A DNA stretch of 9,348 nt from Anaerolineae bacterium. Its GTDB lineage: Bacteria; Chloroflexota; Anaerolineae; JAADDB01. The stretch covers positions 1-9,348 of the forward strand of contig WFQT01000230.1 in the NCBI GenBank assembly GCA_015486895.1, read 5' to 3'. The position numbers were made by a program, and so were the translations under genes. Shown in pieces: positions 1 through 6,218 of this stretch (the first letter of the stretch is position 1; every line of letters begins with the position of its first letter). The notes beneath the pieces were generated by a model. The model was given only the letters and a program-made list of their open reading frames with translations. It was not told the origin of the DNA and did no database searches.

Positions 1-36
1 CTGGTTCCACTGCGGGCCAACAAAAGCAATCCTCAT
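1..36 (-). CDS. 5' end of a gene leaving the window, possibly glycosyltransferase
   Basis: Only 12 codons are visible, reading MRIAFVGPQWNQ and running off the left edge. The ATG is at 34-36 on the minus strand. It is preceded by AGGGAG (plus positions 42-47) with a 5-nt gap, a good Shine-Dalgarno site. A start of the form M-R-I-A-F-V-G-P is typical of the first beta strand and glycine loop of Rossmann-like proteins, especially GT4-type glycosyltransferases. The flippase and phosphodiesterase upstream on the same strand fit a glycan cluster. The functional guess rests on eight residues and the context, so it is weak. That a gene starts here is better supported. A mobile-element copy begins only about 28 bp upstream of the start codon. 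Confidence 0.5.
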   Translation of the reverse strand, partial: MRIAFVGPQWNQ

Positions 37-63
37 GGCTACTCCCTGATTCTAAATAGGTAA

Positions 64-460
64 CTGGAGTCTGGCGGAAATCCATTTTGTGGTTTAACAA
101 AGCAATTCTAACCACAGATTACACAGATTGCACTGATTACACAGATTTTCGGTTTAATTTGCCCCCGAAGTTCGCATCTTCTCAACGACCCGGGGAGATG
201 CCGTTTTCTTACCCGCCGATAACCCCCAAGGAGATAATTCGTAGAATTCGGAGCTTTGGGGCCTATGGACAGCTCCCTCCAACATCGGAGGAGAAAAACG
301 GCCTACGCCGAGCAGATTTGTCCCCCTATGGGGACGTTTGGCGGCACGCCCTGAGCCCCGAATTTGTTCGGATGACAAGGGAATACCCCTAAACATCGAG
401 ATGATACTAAAATTCCGTGAAAATCCGTGTTAACCTATAACCAAAAACGCCATTGTCCAG
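64..460 (+). mobile_element. MITE-like element, copy A (long form)
   Basis: The left end CTGGAGTCTGGCG (64-76) and the right end AACGCCATTGTCCAG (446-460) are imperfect inverted repeats and match the ends of the copies at 6219-6350 and 8859-9001. Perfect 7-bp direct repeats AGGTAAC flank it at 58-64 and 462-468, overlapping the left end by one base; they look like a target-site duplication. Just inside the left end, positions 111-150 hold CACAGATT/ACACAGATT units; the right side has matching AAATCCGTGTTAACC (421-435). Compared with the other copies there are roughly 250 extra bases in the middle (about 165-405). These contain further inverted repeats: GCCGTTTT 200-207 with AAAACGGC 295-302, and the hairpin GTCCCC/GGGGAC at 320-335. 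No transposase or other convincing protein is encoded; the open frames here lack ribosome sites. It is probably non-autonomous. Confidence 0.65.
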
Positions 461-535
461 CAGGTAACAAAACTCTCGTCGCAACACGGGCTGAATGACC
501 GCCGCACGAATAATGGCAGCGAGATCTTTCCAACC

Positions 536-590
536 GGCCGTCAAGGTCGTTAGGCACCCTTATAGCACTACCAGTTCTAACGACCCGGCC
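536..590. repeat. Stem-loop of 9 + 5 bp
   Basis: GGTCGTTAG (545-553) and CTAACGACC (577-585) are perfect inverted repeats around a 23-nt loop. The stem continues outward with GGCCG (536-540) against CGGCC (586-590) after a 4-nt bulge (541-544) on the left arm. No T-run follows on either strand, so it does not look like a standard intrinsic terminator. It could be a structured RNA or the remnant of a palindromic repeat; I cannot assign a function. Confidence 0.6.
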
Positions 591-831
591 TTCCCAATTC
601 AGGGGGCATTATAACCACCCCTGGCCAACAATGTCAAATTTGTATGATAAACATGATAAAAATTATCTCTCACCCGACTCGCCGCATATTGGATATCTAA
701 ACCTGCCATTCGCCGGGTGCCTCGGCGCAGCAGCATTATGCCCTCGCCGGACACATTGCTGCCTAATCCGCGGGACCTAAATTAAGACCCTCTTGCTGGC
801 CCGCCCACACCAAGAAGGGTGAAAATGTAGA

Positions 832-849
832 GCAGGCTTTCCAGCCTGC
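832..849 (-). repeat. Compact hairpin after the flippase gene (REP-like, possible terminator)
   Basis: GCAGGCT (832-838), loop TTCC, AGCCTGC (843-849) form a perfect 7-bp stem about 50 nt downstream of the flippase stop codon. On the minus strand the stem is followed by CTCTACATTTT, so only a weak and delayed T-run is present. It may end the phosphodiesterase-flippase transcript. The alternative is a dispersed REP-like palindrome: I recall similar hairpins between genes in other environmental genomes but cannot check this here. Confidence 0.5.
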
Positions 850-898
850 CATTCAAAGCAGATACCAATTACCCCCGTTCTATAGTGCAGGCTACCTA

Positions 899-2362
899 TT
901 ACGTCTCGACATGTTTCGGCCAGCGCAGCAACTGGCGCAAAAGCAACCAGTCCTCCGGCAAAACAGCCCTGCTAAGCGGCAAAGCTACAGCATAAGTGAG
1001 TAACCCTAAGCCGGCCGCCAGCCAAAATGGTTGCAATTTCAGCCAATAGGGCCAAGTCATCAATAGTACTGCCACTGAGATGCGCCCCCAGCGTCGCACT
1101 TGCAATACGTGCCCTAACAGGCGATAAACATGATAGCTGTTCATGCTGAAGCTCGTTAAAGAAGCCAACAGGAGAGCGGCAGCAATGCCCATGGCTCCCC
1201 AAAGGCGCACGGCAACGCTGTAATACACTAAAGCAGCCAAAAGACGTATGAACGCCACCCAAAAAGAGATGTCTTGCCGGTTCATAGCCAATAAGAGACG
1301 TGAAAGCAATGCATTGCTAACAAAGAAAAGTGTTTGCCAAATGAGTAGGCGTAATATTGCAGCCGAGGGAACATAATCAGGTCGGCGGTAAAGTATATTG
1401 ATAATAGGGGTTGCCGAAAAGGCAATTAACAGTGCTACAGGCGCAAAGAGAAAGTATGCGTAGCGGAATGCTGCCTGGGCAACGGGTAGTAGGCGCTCCT
1501 TTCTTTCATGGTAAAGGCGCGCCAATGACGGATAGAGAGCATCTACGTAACTAGCGGCCAGCAGGTTACACACCTGCAAGAGTAATTTTGCAGCGTTATA
1601 AATCCCAGCCGCCGCTTCCCCTACAAAGTGCGAGATGAAAAGCACATCCATCCTGTTGAAGCTGATGACCGACAGGTTCATGAGGAAGAAGTAAGGTGCT
1701 TGCCGCAGCAGTGAACGTCCCAAAGCTACGTTCAGATGCGCCCGATGAAGCCACTTCAAGTGCCCGGCTACCAACAAGAAGAATAAAGCGCCTCCACTTT
1801 GCCCGATGACAATGACTGTAGCCAGGCTGACTGCCGTGTGCCCCATCTGCAATAGGAGGAAAGCCATAACTAAATAGATCGTATAGACCAATGTCTGGCC
1901 TATGGCTTGCCACTCCATCTGCTCGATCCCTTGCAGTGCCATTTGGCTGCTGTTAATGACGGTGAAAGGAATCAAACTGCCGCCAGCGATGACCAGCATG
2001 CGCAAAGTATCCGGCGGTTGCCCTATCAGAGAGGAAACGCCTATTAAGAGTCCCCAGCTTAATAGGCCGGCTAAGAGTTGGATGAGAAAAGCTGTCAGCC
2101 AGTAGGTCGCCACTTTATCCCGGTGTCGGGATATTTCCCGCACTAAAAGACGGTCAAGCCCAACGCTGGCAATGACCTGAAAGATGGCTAAATTGGCCAT
2201 CATGACGGCGTATTTGCCCAAGCCGGTCGCGCCGAGTTTACGAGCAATGTAGACTTGCAACAGGAAACCGAGAAGCATTTGTCCGGCACTGGTGAAGCTC
2301 AAGGCCAAGGCGTTTTTCAGGGCGCGTTGGATATTAGCTAAGGCGAACACATCCTTACTCAT
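899..2362 (-). CDS. Wzx-type oligosaccharide flippase (MOP superfamily)
   Basis: This 487-residue integral membrane protein belongs to the RfbX/Wzx polysaccharide-exporter family, which moves lipid-linked glycan units across the cytoplasmic membrane. The visible support is about 12-14 hydrophobic segments over the whole length, the family-typical first helix ending in an Ile-Ala-Arg-Lys-Leu-Gly-Ala-x-Gly-Leu-Gly stretch (residues 39-49), a Leu-Val-Arg-Glu motif near residue 73, and a loop with Tyr-x-Pro-Ser-Leu-Ala-Arg-Leu-Tyr near residues 284-292. The length is normal for the family. The ATG overlaps the upstream gene's TGA as ATGA, and AGGG lies 5-6 nt before it, so translation is probably coupled. 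The AlkP-superfamily gene in front and a possible glycosyltransferase start at the left edge support a role in surface glycan export. The exact substrate cannot be read from sequence. Confidence 0.9.
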   Translation of the reverse strand: MSKDVFALANIQRALKNALALSFTSAGQMLLGFLLQVYIARKLGATGLGKYAVMMANLAIFQVIASVGLDRLLVREISRHRDKVATYWLTAFLIQLLAGLLSWGLLIGVSSLIGQPPDTLRMLVIAGGSLIPFTVINSSQMALQGIEQMEWQAIGQTLVYTIYLVMAFLLLQMGHTAVSLATVIVIGQSGGALFFLLVAGHLKWLHRAHLNVALGRSLLRQAPYFFLMNLSVISFNRMDVLFISHFVGEAAAGIYNAAKLLLQVCNLLAASYVDALYPSLARLYHERKERLLPVAQAAFRYAYFLFAPVALLIAFSATPIINILYRRPDYVPSAAILRLLIWQTLFFVSNALLSRLLLAMNRQDISFWVAFIRLLAALVYYSVAVRLWGAMGIAAALLLASLTSFSMNSYHVYRLLGHVLQVRRWGRISVAVLLMTWPYWLKLQPFWLAAGLGLLTYAVALPLSRAVLPEDWLLLRQLLRWPKHVET

Positions 2363-3975
2363 AGATACCCTAAGCTGGCTAACCTTTTCTCTACGGCTGC
2401 TGCTTCCTCGGCAGAATAATCCTGACCCTCATTGTCAAGCTGCTGGTTGCCACCGTCAGCGAAGCTGGGTGTGACACGAGGGGACAGCCAGGATTGTAAC
2501 GGCCGGCCGTCCATATTGGCGGGGATAGGTACACTGTGCAGGGCTAACACAGTCGGTGCGATGTCCGTAATGTGTACCGTGAGTTGATCTCCACGGGCAA
2601 GGATATCCGGTCCTGCGGCTAAGAAGATGCCATCTGGGTGGTGCATGCCAGTGTGGGGCAGCGCCCGGCCCGGGTAAATTGAGGCCGGAGTCAGTAGTTC
2701 ACGCTGGGGTTGGTCCAGGCTGTTGCGAATGAATATGCCCGGTGCCGTTTCTAACAATAGATCTGGCCCTCTGCCTGCATACGGTCCATGATAGATGGCA
2801 TCACCGCGCTGCACTTGGCGCACTAACAGCGTTCCCCGGCGAGGATGACGTAACGACAGCAATCTCTCGCTCAGCTCATTGCAAAGGGCATCGTATGCCC
2901 GGCCGGGTGGTACAATGCCGAAGCGGTCTCTACCGGATACATTAATGAAGAGAGAACCGAAGGCACCGAAGCTGAAAGCTTTGGTGTGTTGCCAATCAAT
3001 AGCTTGGAAGAAAGGCGCTCTTTTTAAGAGGTCTCCGTGTTGTTCCCCCCTGCCTAAGCGCCGCAAGATTGCCCGGTAGTATCTCTCCCCCGGCAGTTTA
3101 CGGGTTTCGCTCCAGTCAATGGCCAAGTAGCCATTCTCGGCTAACCAACTGTTCAAGCTGAATACTTCACTGTACGGTTGGAAGCCGTGATCAGACATGA
3201 GGAGCACATTAGCGTCGCCTGCTTCCTCCCAGAGAGTACCTAATGCTTGATCTACGCTTTGGTATATCTGGCCGATAGCGGTCGTTACTAATGCCTTGGG
3301 GTCCTTCCCAGAGCGGAAGTCAGCCAACTGGTGTCCAAAAACGTGCTGTAACCGGTCAGTGGCAACAAGAACCACCATCATGAAATCCGGCTGCACCTCT
3401 CGCCATAGCCAGCGGGCTACCTCTACCCGCTCCGCCGTCATGGTCTGGAGGGATTGCAGATAGTGGCGTTGAAATTGATTGGTCTGCCAGGGGAAATGGG
3501 GTCGCATGGGAACGGCTACCCGGTAATGGCCAAAACGCTCCAAGATACGCTGGTTGATGATTGGCGGGGAAGCGGCCGGCCGGTCTTTGAAAGGTGCATC
3601 CATCCCGGCCACGATAACACCGTTCAGCAACTCTGGCGGATAGGTCATGGGGACATTGATAATGACGACTTTCTTTCCGGCCCGGCTGAGCAACCGCCAC
3701 AATGTCGGTGCGCCTACGCGACTGCCGTTCGTGACGCGGAAGCCGTCTCCATCATCGCGGCCAACAAAATCGAAAACATTTGTTTTGCCAGGGTTACAGC
3801 CGGTCATGAAGCTGGTCCAGGCGGGAGGGCTTAGGGGAGGCATGGTGGAGCGCAGCTTACTATAGGAACCGCTCCGTTGCAAAGCAGCTAAGTGCGGTAG
3901 GCCACCAGCCGCTAAGAGAGGCAAAAGAACGTCCCACGTTGCGCCATCCCAGCCTACAAGTAATGTTCTCGTCAT
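2359..3975 (-). CDS. Alkaline phosphatase superfamily (type I phosphodiesterase/nucleotide pyrophosphatase) protein
   Basis: The protein has 538 residues from the ATG at 3975. I chose that start because AGGAAGGG lies about 11 nt upstream and the conserved core begins at once with Leu-Leu-Val-Gly-Trp-Asp-Gly-Ala. An upstream GTG at 4029 would add 18 residues that lie inside degenerate repeat DNA. The two-metal site of the family looks complete: Asp10, nucleophile Thr54 in Ala-Trp-Thr-Ser, Asp207 and His211 in Thr-Asp-Arg-Leu-Gln-His, Asp262-His263 in Ser-Asp-His-Gly-Phe, and His445 in Gly-Met-His-His-Pro-Asp-Gly. It should therefore hydrolyse a phosphomonoester or phosphodiester. I see no signal peptide or membrane segment, suggesting a cytosolic enzyme. 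The C-terminal tail is Glu/Ala-rich and ends in Leu-Gly-Tyr-Leu. It overlaps the flippase gene by ATGA. A nucleotide-sugar or lipid-linked substrate is an inference from this context only. Confidence 0.88.
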   Translation of the reverse strand: MTRTLLVGWDGATWDVLLPLLAAGGLPHLAALQRSGSYSKLRSTMPPLSPPAWTSFMTGCNPGKTNVFDFVGRDDGDGFRVTNGSRVGAPTLWRLLSRAGKKVVIINVPMTYPPELLNGVIVAGMDAPFKDRPAASPPIINQRILERFGHYRVAVPMRPHFPWQTNQFQRHYLQSLQTMTAERVEVARWLWREVQPDFMMVVLVATDRLQHVFGHQLADFRSGKDPKALVTTAIGQIYQSVDQALGTLWEEAGDANVLLMSDHGFQPYSEVFSLNSWLAENGYLAIDWSETRKLPGERYYRAILRRLGRGEQHGDLLKRAPFFQAIDWQHTKAFSFGAFGSLFINVSGRDRFGIVPPGRAYDALCNELSERLLSLRHPRRGTLLVRQVQRGDAIYHGPYAGRGPDLLLETAPGIFIRNSLDQPQRELLTPASIYPGRALPHTGMHHPDGIFLAAGPDILARGDQLTVHITDIAPTVLALHSVPIPANMDGRPLQSWLSPRVTPSFADGGNQQLDNEGQDYSAEEAAAVEKRLASLGYL

Positions 3976-4019
3976 AATTGATGTAACCCTTCCTAATCTG
4001 ACCGAGTCAAAGTCAAAAA

Positions 4020-4095
4020 AGCCAAACACAAATCCACACAGATTGCACTGATTTTTCTTTTTCTATCCGTACAATCTGTGTAACCTATGGTCCAT
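4020..4095. repeat. Degenerate copy (B) of the CACAGATT element
   Basis: ACACAGATTG (4036-4045) and CAATCTGTGT (4072-4081) are perfect 10-bp inverted repeats. The left part, from CACACAGATTG through CACTGATTTT, matches the interior of copy A (near 125-145). The right boundary AACCTATGGTCCAT (4082-4095) resembles the shared right end AACGCCAnnGTCCAG with one gap. I find no convincing left end and no target-site duplication, so this is probably an old, decayed copy. It lies in the leader region of the phosphodiesterase-flippase operon, about 45-120 bp upstream of the start codon. Confidence 0.5.
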
Positions 4096-4176
4096 TTTCT
4101 TGCACCGTGTACAAAAATTTCACTGGCAAGGTACTAACAATAAAAGTTCTCTTGGTCGCCAGGGCCCATGCCCAAC

Positions 4177-4215
4177 AAAAATATGCCTGGTATCACCAGC
4201 AGCAATGCCAGGCAT
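4177..4215 (-). terminator. Intrinsic terminator after the HhH gene
   Basis: On the minus strand ATGCCTGG (4215-4208) pairs with CCAGGCAT (4190-4183) around a 17-nt loop, followed by ATTTTTG. It is 40 nt beyond the stop codon at 4255. An 8-bp GC-containing stem plus five T fits rho-independent termination. It implies that the HhH gene and the phosphodiesterase-flippase operon are separate transcripts, so the operon promoter should lie between 3976 and 4177. I could not pick one with confidence. Confidence 0.65.
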
Positions 4216-4254
4216 TTATCCCGCTTCTTAGACCCACAAATGAACTCAGAGTGA

Positions 4255-4761
4255 TTATTTCTCCCGGCGCCCCCCTGTGAGATGACCCTGCAAAGCCTTT
4301 AATTCATCCCAGCGGCCGGCTGCCGCTAAAACTGCCTGTTCCGGCCAGGTCGTTGGATCACTGATACGACGAATCCCGGCTTCGTCCAAAATCTCGCGCA
4401 GACGGTCAGGCGGGGTGTCTGCTAACATGGCAAAGGAGGTAATGCCTGCTTTTTGCAGAATAGCGGAAATCTTGGGGCCAATGCCCTCAATACGTTTCAA
4501 GTCATCCGGCTTCACCGATTCTGTGGCTACCGGCGTTGTTAATGATGGCTCCAGTTCCGCCGGCGCGACTTCAGCCTCTGTCGAAGATGTCGGTTTTGTT
4601 GCCACCGATAGTGTCTGACTTGTCGATTCAGGTTGCTTTTCTTCGGTAATGTCGAGACGGAAGAGAAGCCAGATGAGAAATAAGACCAACAGGATGCCTA
4701 CAACGACCCACCATATTGTGATTGCGCCGGATTTTTCTGCCAATATGACAACTTGCGCCAT
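4255..4761 (-). CDS. Membrane-anchored helix-hairpin-helix protein
   Basis: The protein has 168 residues. The start at 4761 is preferred because GGAG lies 6 nt upstream; the in-frame ATG four codons earlier (4773) overlaps that GGAG and has no good site of its own. Residues 13-35 form one hydrophobic membrane segment, followed by basic/acidic residues and a low-complexity Ser/Thr/Glu/Pro/Ala linker (about 40-85). The C-terminal domain starts at 86 and contains Leu-Lys-Arg-Ile-Glu-Gly-Ile-Gly-Pro-Lys (88-97), the hairpin of an HhH motif. It continues with Ala-Gly-Ile-Thr-Ser-Phe and ends in an Arg/Lys tail. This resembles the family described as flap-endonuclease-like H3TH domains (COG3743 style), which I would not call a nuclease: no acidic catalytic cluster is visible. 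A DNA-binding or protein-binding role at the membrane is inference. It is a monocistronic gene with its own promoter and terminator. Confidence 0.82.
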   Translation of the reverse strand: MAQVVILAEKSGAITIWWVVVGILLVLFLIWLLFRLDITEEKQPESTSQTLSVATKPTSSTEAEVAPAELEPSLTTPVATESVKPDDLKRIEGIGPKISAILQKAGITSFAMLADTPPDRLREILDEAGIRRISDPTTWPEQAVLAAAGRWDELKALQGHLTGGRREK

Positions 4762-4787
4762 GATATTCTCCATCTTATCTTACCGAT

Positions 4788-4819
4788 CAATGCTGACCAA
4801 TGCTGGCACCTCAGTGCCA
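4788..4819. promoter_or_regulatory. Operator-like palindrome and 10-bp direct repeats at the HhH promoter
   Basis: TGGCAC (4804-4809), loop CTCA, GTGCCA (4814-4819) is a perfect 6-bp inverted repeat starting two bases downstream of the -10 box, so it covers the expected transcription start. Beside it CAATGCTG occurs at 4788-4795 and again at 4798-4805, exactly one helical turn apart. Together these could be a repressor site, or a hairpin at the 5' end of the mRNA. No regulator is encoded in the window. Confidence 0.4.
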
Positions 4820-4821
4820 CA

Positions 4822-4851
4822 ATTATACTGTAAATTATGCATTAACGGCAA
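4822..4851 (-). promoter_or_regulatory. Sigma70-type promoter of the HhH gene
   Basis: On the minus strand there is TTGCCG (4851-4846), an 18-bp spacer and a perfect TATAAT (4827-4822). The predicted start is near 4815, giving a leader of about 55 nt to the ATG at 4761. Confidence 0.6.
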
Positions 4852-4967
4852 AGTAACGAAGAGTAAAGCTTACATTTGAGGGTAAGACTACCCCGAAAAC
4901 AGAGAGTGTGGAAACGCGAGAGGCGAAAGAGAGGGAAAAAGACTCGTGTAAAACAGTGGGAACACAG

Positions 4968-4998
4968 AAAAAAGCAAACAGCGCTTGCGGAAGCAAGC
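4968..4998 (-). terminator. Intrinsic terminator after the M23 peptidase gene
   Basis: On the minus strand GCTTGC (4998-4993), loop TTCC, GCAAGC (4988-4983) forms a perfect 6-bp stem, followed by GCTGTTTGC and then six T (4973-4968). A second, shorter pairing (GCAA with TTGC) sits directly against the T-run. The hairpin begins 35 nt past the stop codon at 5033. The T-run is somewhat far from the main stem, so confidence is moderate. Confidence 0.55.
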
Positions 4999-5032
4999 TT
5001 AGCAATATTAGCAGCGACTAAAAGGAGTAAGT

Positions 5033-6004
5033 TTATTGCTTTGCCGGGAGCAGAGTTAAAGGATCAATGAGGCGGCCAAAGTCGCGGATTTCGAAGTGTA
5101 GGTGAGGCCCGGTAGAGTTTCCTGTACTTCCTTCCAAGCCAATAATCTGCCCACGGCGAACAATAGCACCGAGGGGAACTTCAATACTGCTCAAATGGGC
5201 ATAGAGGGTTAAGTAATCGTTCCCGTGATCGATGATGACAAGCCAGCCATATCCCTGGGTATTCCATCCGGCACGAATAACTTTGCCGTTATCCGCGGCA
5301 ACGATCGGGCTACCCCAGGGAGCGGCTATATCAATCGCCCGGTGATGTAAGCTCCACCTCTGCGTGATCGTGCCTTTGAGCGGCCAAACAAAGTGACCAC
5401 TTCCGTAAGGCCAGGGCACTGTAGTTGGCGTTGGCGTCGGCCGGTGGGCAATGGATGCTATTGTCACGCCTGCAGATGGTTCTTCGATCAGCACCCACCG
5501 ACCGGGCTGTAAAAGCTGATCGACGGCCGTCAAGCCATTCCATTCCTCCGAGAGGACAGCAGTGGAAGATATATGGTAACGCGCAGCCACTGTGGCCACC
5601 ATTTCCCCCGCTTGTGCCCGGTGGCAAAGGGCCATTGCCGGCGGAATACGTAGCACTTCCCCTGGTTGCAAGGTAATTGGCTCTGGCCGCAAGGGAGAAG
5701 TTGCACATGGCATCAGGGATAAGTCACGACCAAATTCTAATGCCACTGATAGCAGGGTATCCCCAGGCTGAACTGTGTAGTAAAAAGCGTCATTCCCTTC
5801 CAAAGGGCCGTAGTCACCAATGGGGGGCACAAAAGAAGCCTGACTGGCTACAACTGGCAGGAAGATCTGAAGCTGGAAGTACTGGATAGCATTTTGCGCC
5901 GGCGAGGGTTCCCCGGCCAATACTTGCTGGCCGCCCAACGTCAGCGCTAAAATAATAGCGATCAAACTGCCCACTAACAGCCGCCGCAATTTCATCCTTG
6001 GCAC
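5033..6004 (-). CDS. Secreted LysM / M23-family metallopeptidase
   Basis: I favour the GTG at 6004 (323 residues): GAAGGA lies 7 nt upstream and a strong promoter predicts transcription from about 6019. An ATG at 5995 is possible; a TTG at 6025 lies upstream of that start site. A basic N-terminus and hydrophobic stretch (about 4-25) end in Val-Leu-Ala, fitting a signal peptide. One clear LysM peptidoglycan-binding repeat spans 76-121 (Tyr-Thr-Val-Gln-Pro-Gly-Asp-Thr-Leu) and a weaker one about 128-173. A Pro/Thr linker (189-197) leads to the M23 domain (about 205-315). The zinc ligands His221, Asp225 and His303 and catalytic His270 and His301 are present, so an active peptidoglycan endopeptidase is likely. 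Cys100 and Cys127 lie between the LysM units and could form a disulfide. It stands alone between its own promoter and terminator. Confidence 0.9.
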   Translation of the reverse strand: MPRMKLRRLLVGSLIAIILALTLGGQQVLAGEPSPAQNAIQYFQLQIFLPVVASQASFVPPIGDYGPLEGNDAFYYTVQPGDTLLSVALEFGRDLSLMPCATSPLRPEPITLQPGEVLRIPPAMALCHRAQAGEMVATVAARYHISSTAVLSEEWNGLTAVDQLLQPGRWVLIEEPSAGVTIASIAHRPTPTPTTVPWPYGSGHFVWPLKGTITQRWSLHHRAIDIAAPWGSPIVAADNGKVIRAGWNTQGYGWLVIIDHGNDYLTLYAHLSSIEVPLGAIVRRGQIIGLEGSTGNSTGPHLHFEIRDFGRLIDPLTLLPAKQ

Positions 6005-6011
6005 CGTTTCA

Positions 6012-6017
6012 TCCTTC
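6012..6017 (-). promoter_or_regulatory. Ribosome binding site that decides the M23 start
   Basis: GAAGGA on the minus strand is 7 nt before GTG (6004) but 16 nt before the ATG at 5995. Only AAGG touching the ATG directly would serve the latter. This favours the GTG start. Confidence 0.5.
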
Positions 6018-6025
6018 AACCCCAA

Positions 6026-6054
6026 ATTTTACCCGCATAGCCACTCACTGTCTA
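6026..6054 (-). promoter_or_regulatory. Sigma70-type promoter of the M23 gene
   Basis: TAGACA (6054-6049), a 17-bp spacer and TAAAAT (6031-6026) each match consensus in five of six positions. Transcription would start near 6019, giving an unusually short leader of about 15 nt that just contains the ribosome site. Confidence 0.6.
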
Positions 6055-6086
6055 TAGGATAGATGGCAGATTTATCTTTCTACCGC

Positions 6087-6118
6087 TGGTGACGTAAAGA
6101 GAGCGAGAAAAGTCACCA
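6087..6118. repeat. Inverted repeat upstream of the M23 promoter
   Basis: TGGTGAC (6087-6093) and GTCACCA (6112-6118) are perfect 7-bp inverted repeats 18 bp apart. They begin about 33 bp upstream of the -35 box. The position would suit an activator site, with half-site centres about 25 bp apart, or it may be unrelated structure. Nothing else here identifies a regulator. Confidence 0.35.
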
Positions 6119-6149
6119 CTGTTGACGGGTACAAACGCCAATTTTACCA

Positions 6150-6183
6150 GGAAAGCGTCCCCGGCAGCCCAGAGACGCTTTCC
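6150..6183 (-). terminator. Strong hairpin between the repeat-protein and M23 genes
   Basis: GGAAAGCGTC (6150-6159) and GACGCTTTCC (6174-6183) form a perfect 10-bp stem with a 14-nt loop. No T-run follows on either strand, so it is not a textbook intrinsic terminator. It lies 175 nt past the stop codon of the repeat-protein gene, but only about 42 nt away if the intervening mobile element (6219-6350) is removed. That suggests it was the original 3' structure of that gene. Confidence 0.5.
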
Positions 6184-6218
6184 CTAACAATGCTCTACGC
6201 CTATTGCCCACTTATGAT

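Larger units (their letters stand above)
469..898. other. Gene-free spacer with stem-loops
   Basis: About 430 bases lie between the flippase stop codon and mobile-element copy A. I see no open frame with a credible start and no tRNA or rRNA pattern. What it holds is secondary-structure potential: the long stem-loop at 536-590, the compact hairpin at 832-849, and weaker inverted repeats near 710-770. Confidence 0.6.

Noticed and set aside
87..392. 101-codon plus-strand open frame with a Thr-Asp-Tyr-Thr-Asp repeat
   Set aside because: The repeat peptide is just the CACAGATTA DNA repeat of element copy A read in one frame; there is no ribosome site and the frame lies wholly inside the element.
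154..396. 80-codon minus-strand open frame
   Set aside because: It lies inside the same element, with low-complexity basic composition and no ribosome site.
64..460. CRISPR array, suggested by the regularly repeated ACACAGATT units
   Set aside because: The units are 9-16 bp, irregularly spaced and without unique spacers; they belong to the inverted-repeat element.
4876..5070. 64-codon very basic plus-strand open frame
   Set aside because: The Arg/Lys richness is explained by the purine-rich DNA; it starts at TTG without a ribosome site and overlaps the 3' end of the M23 gene.
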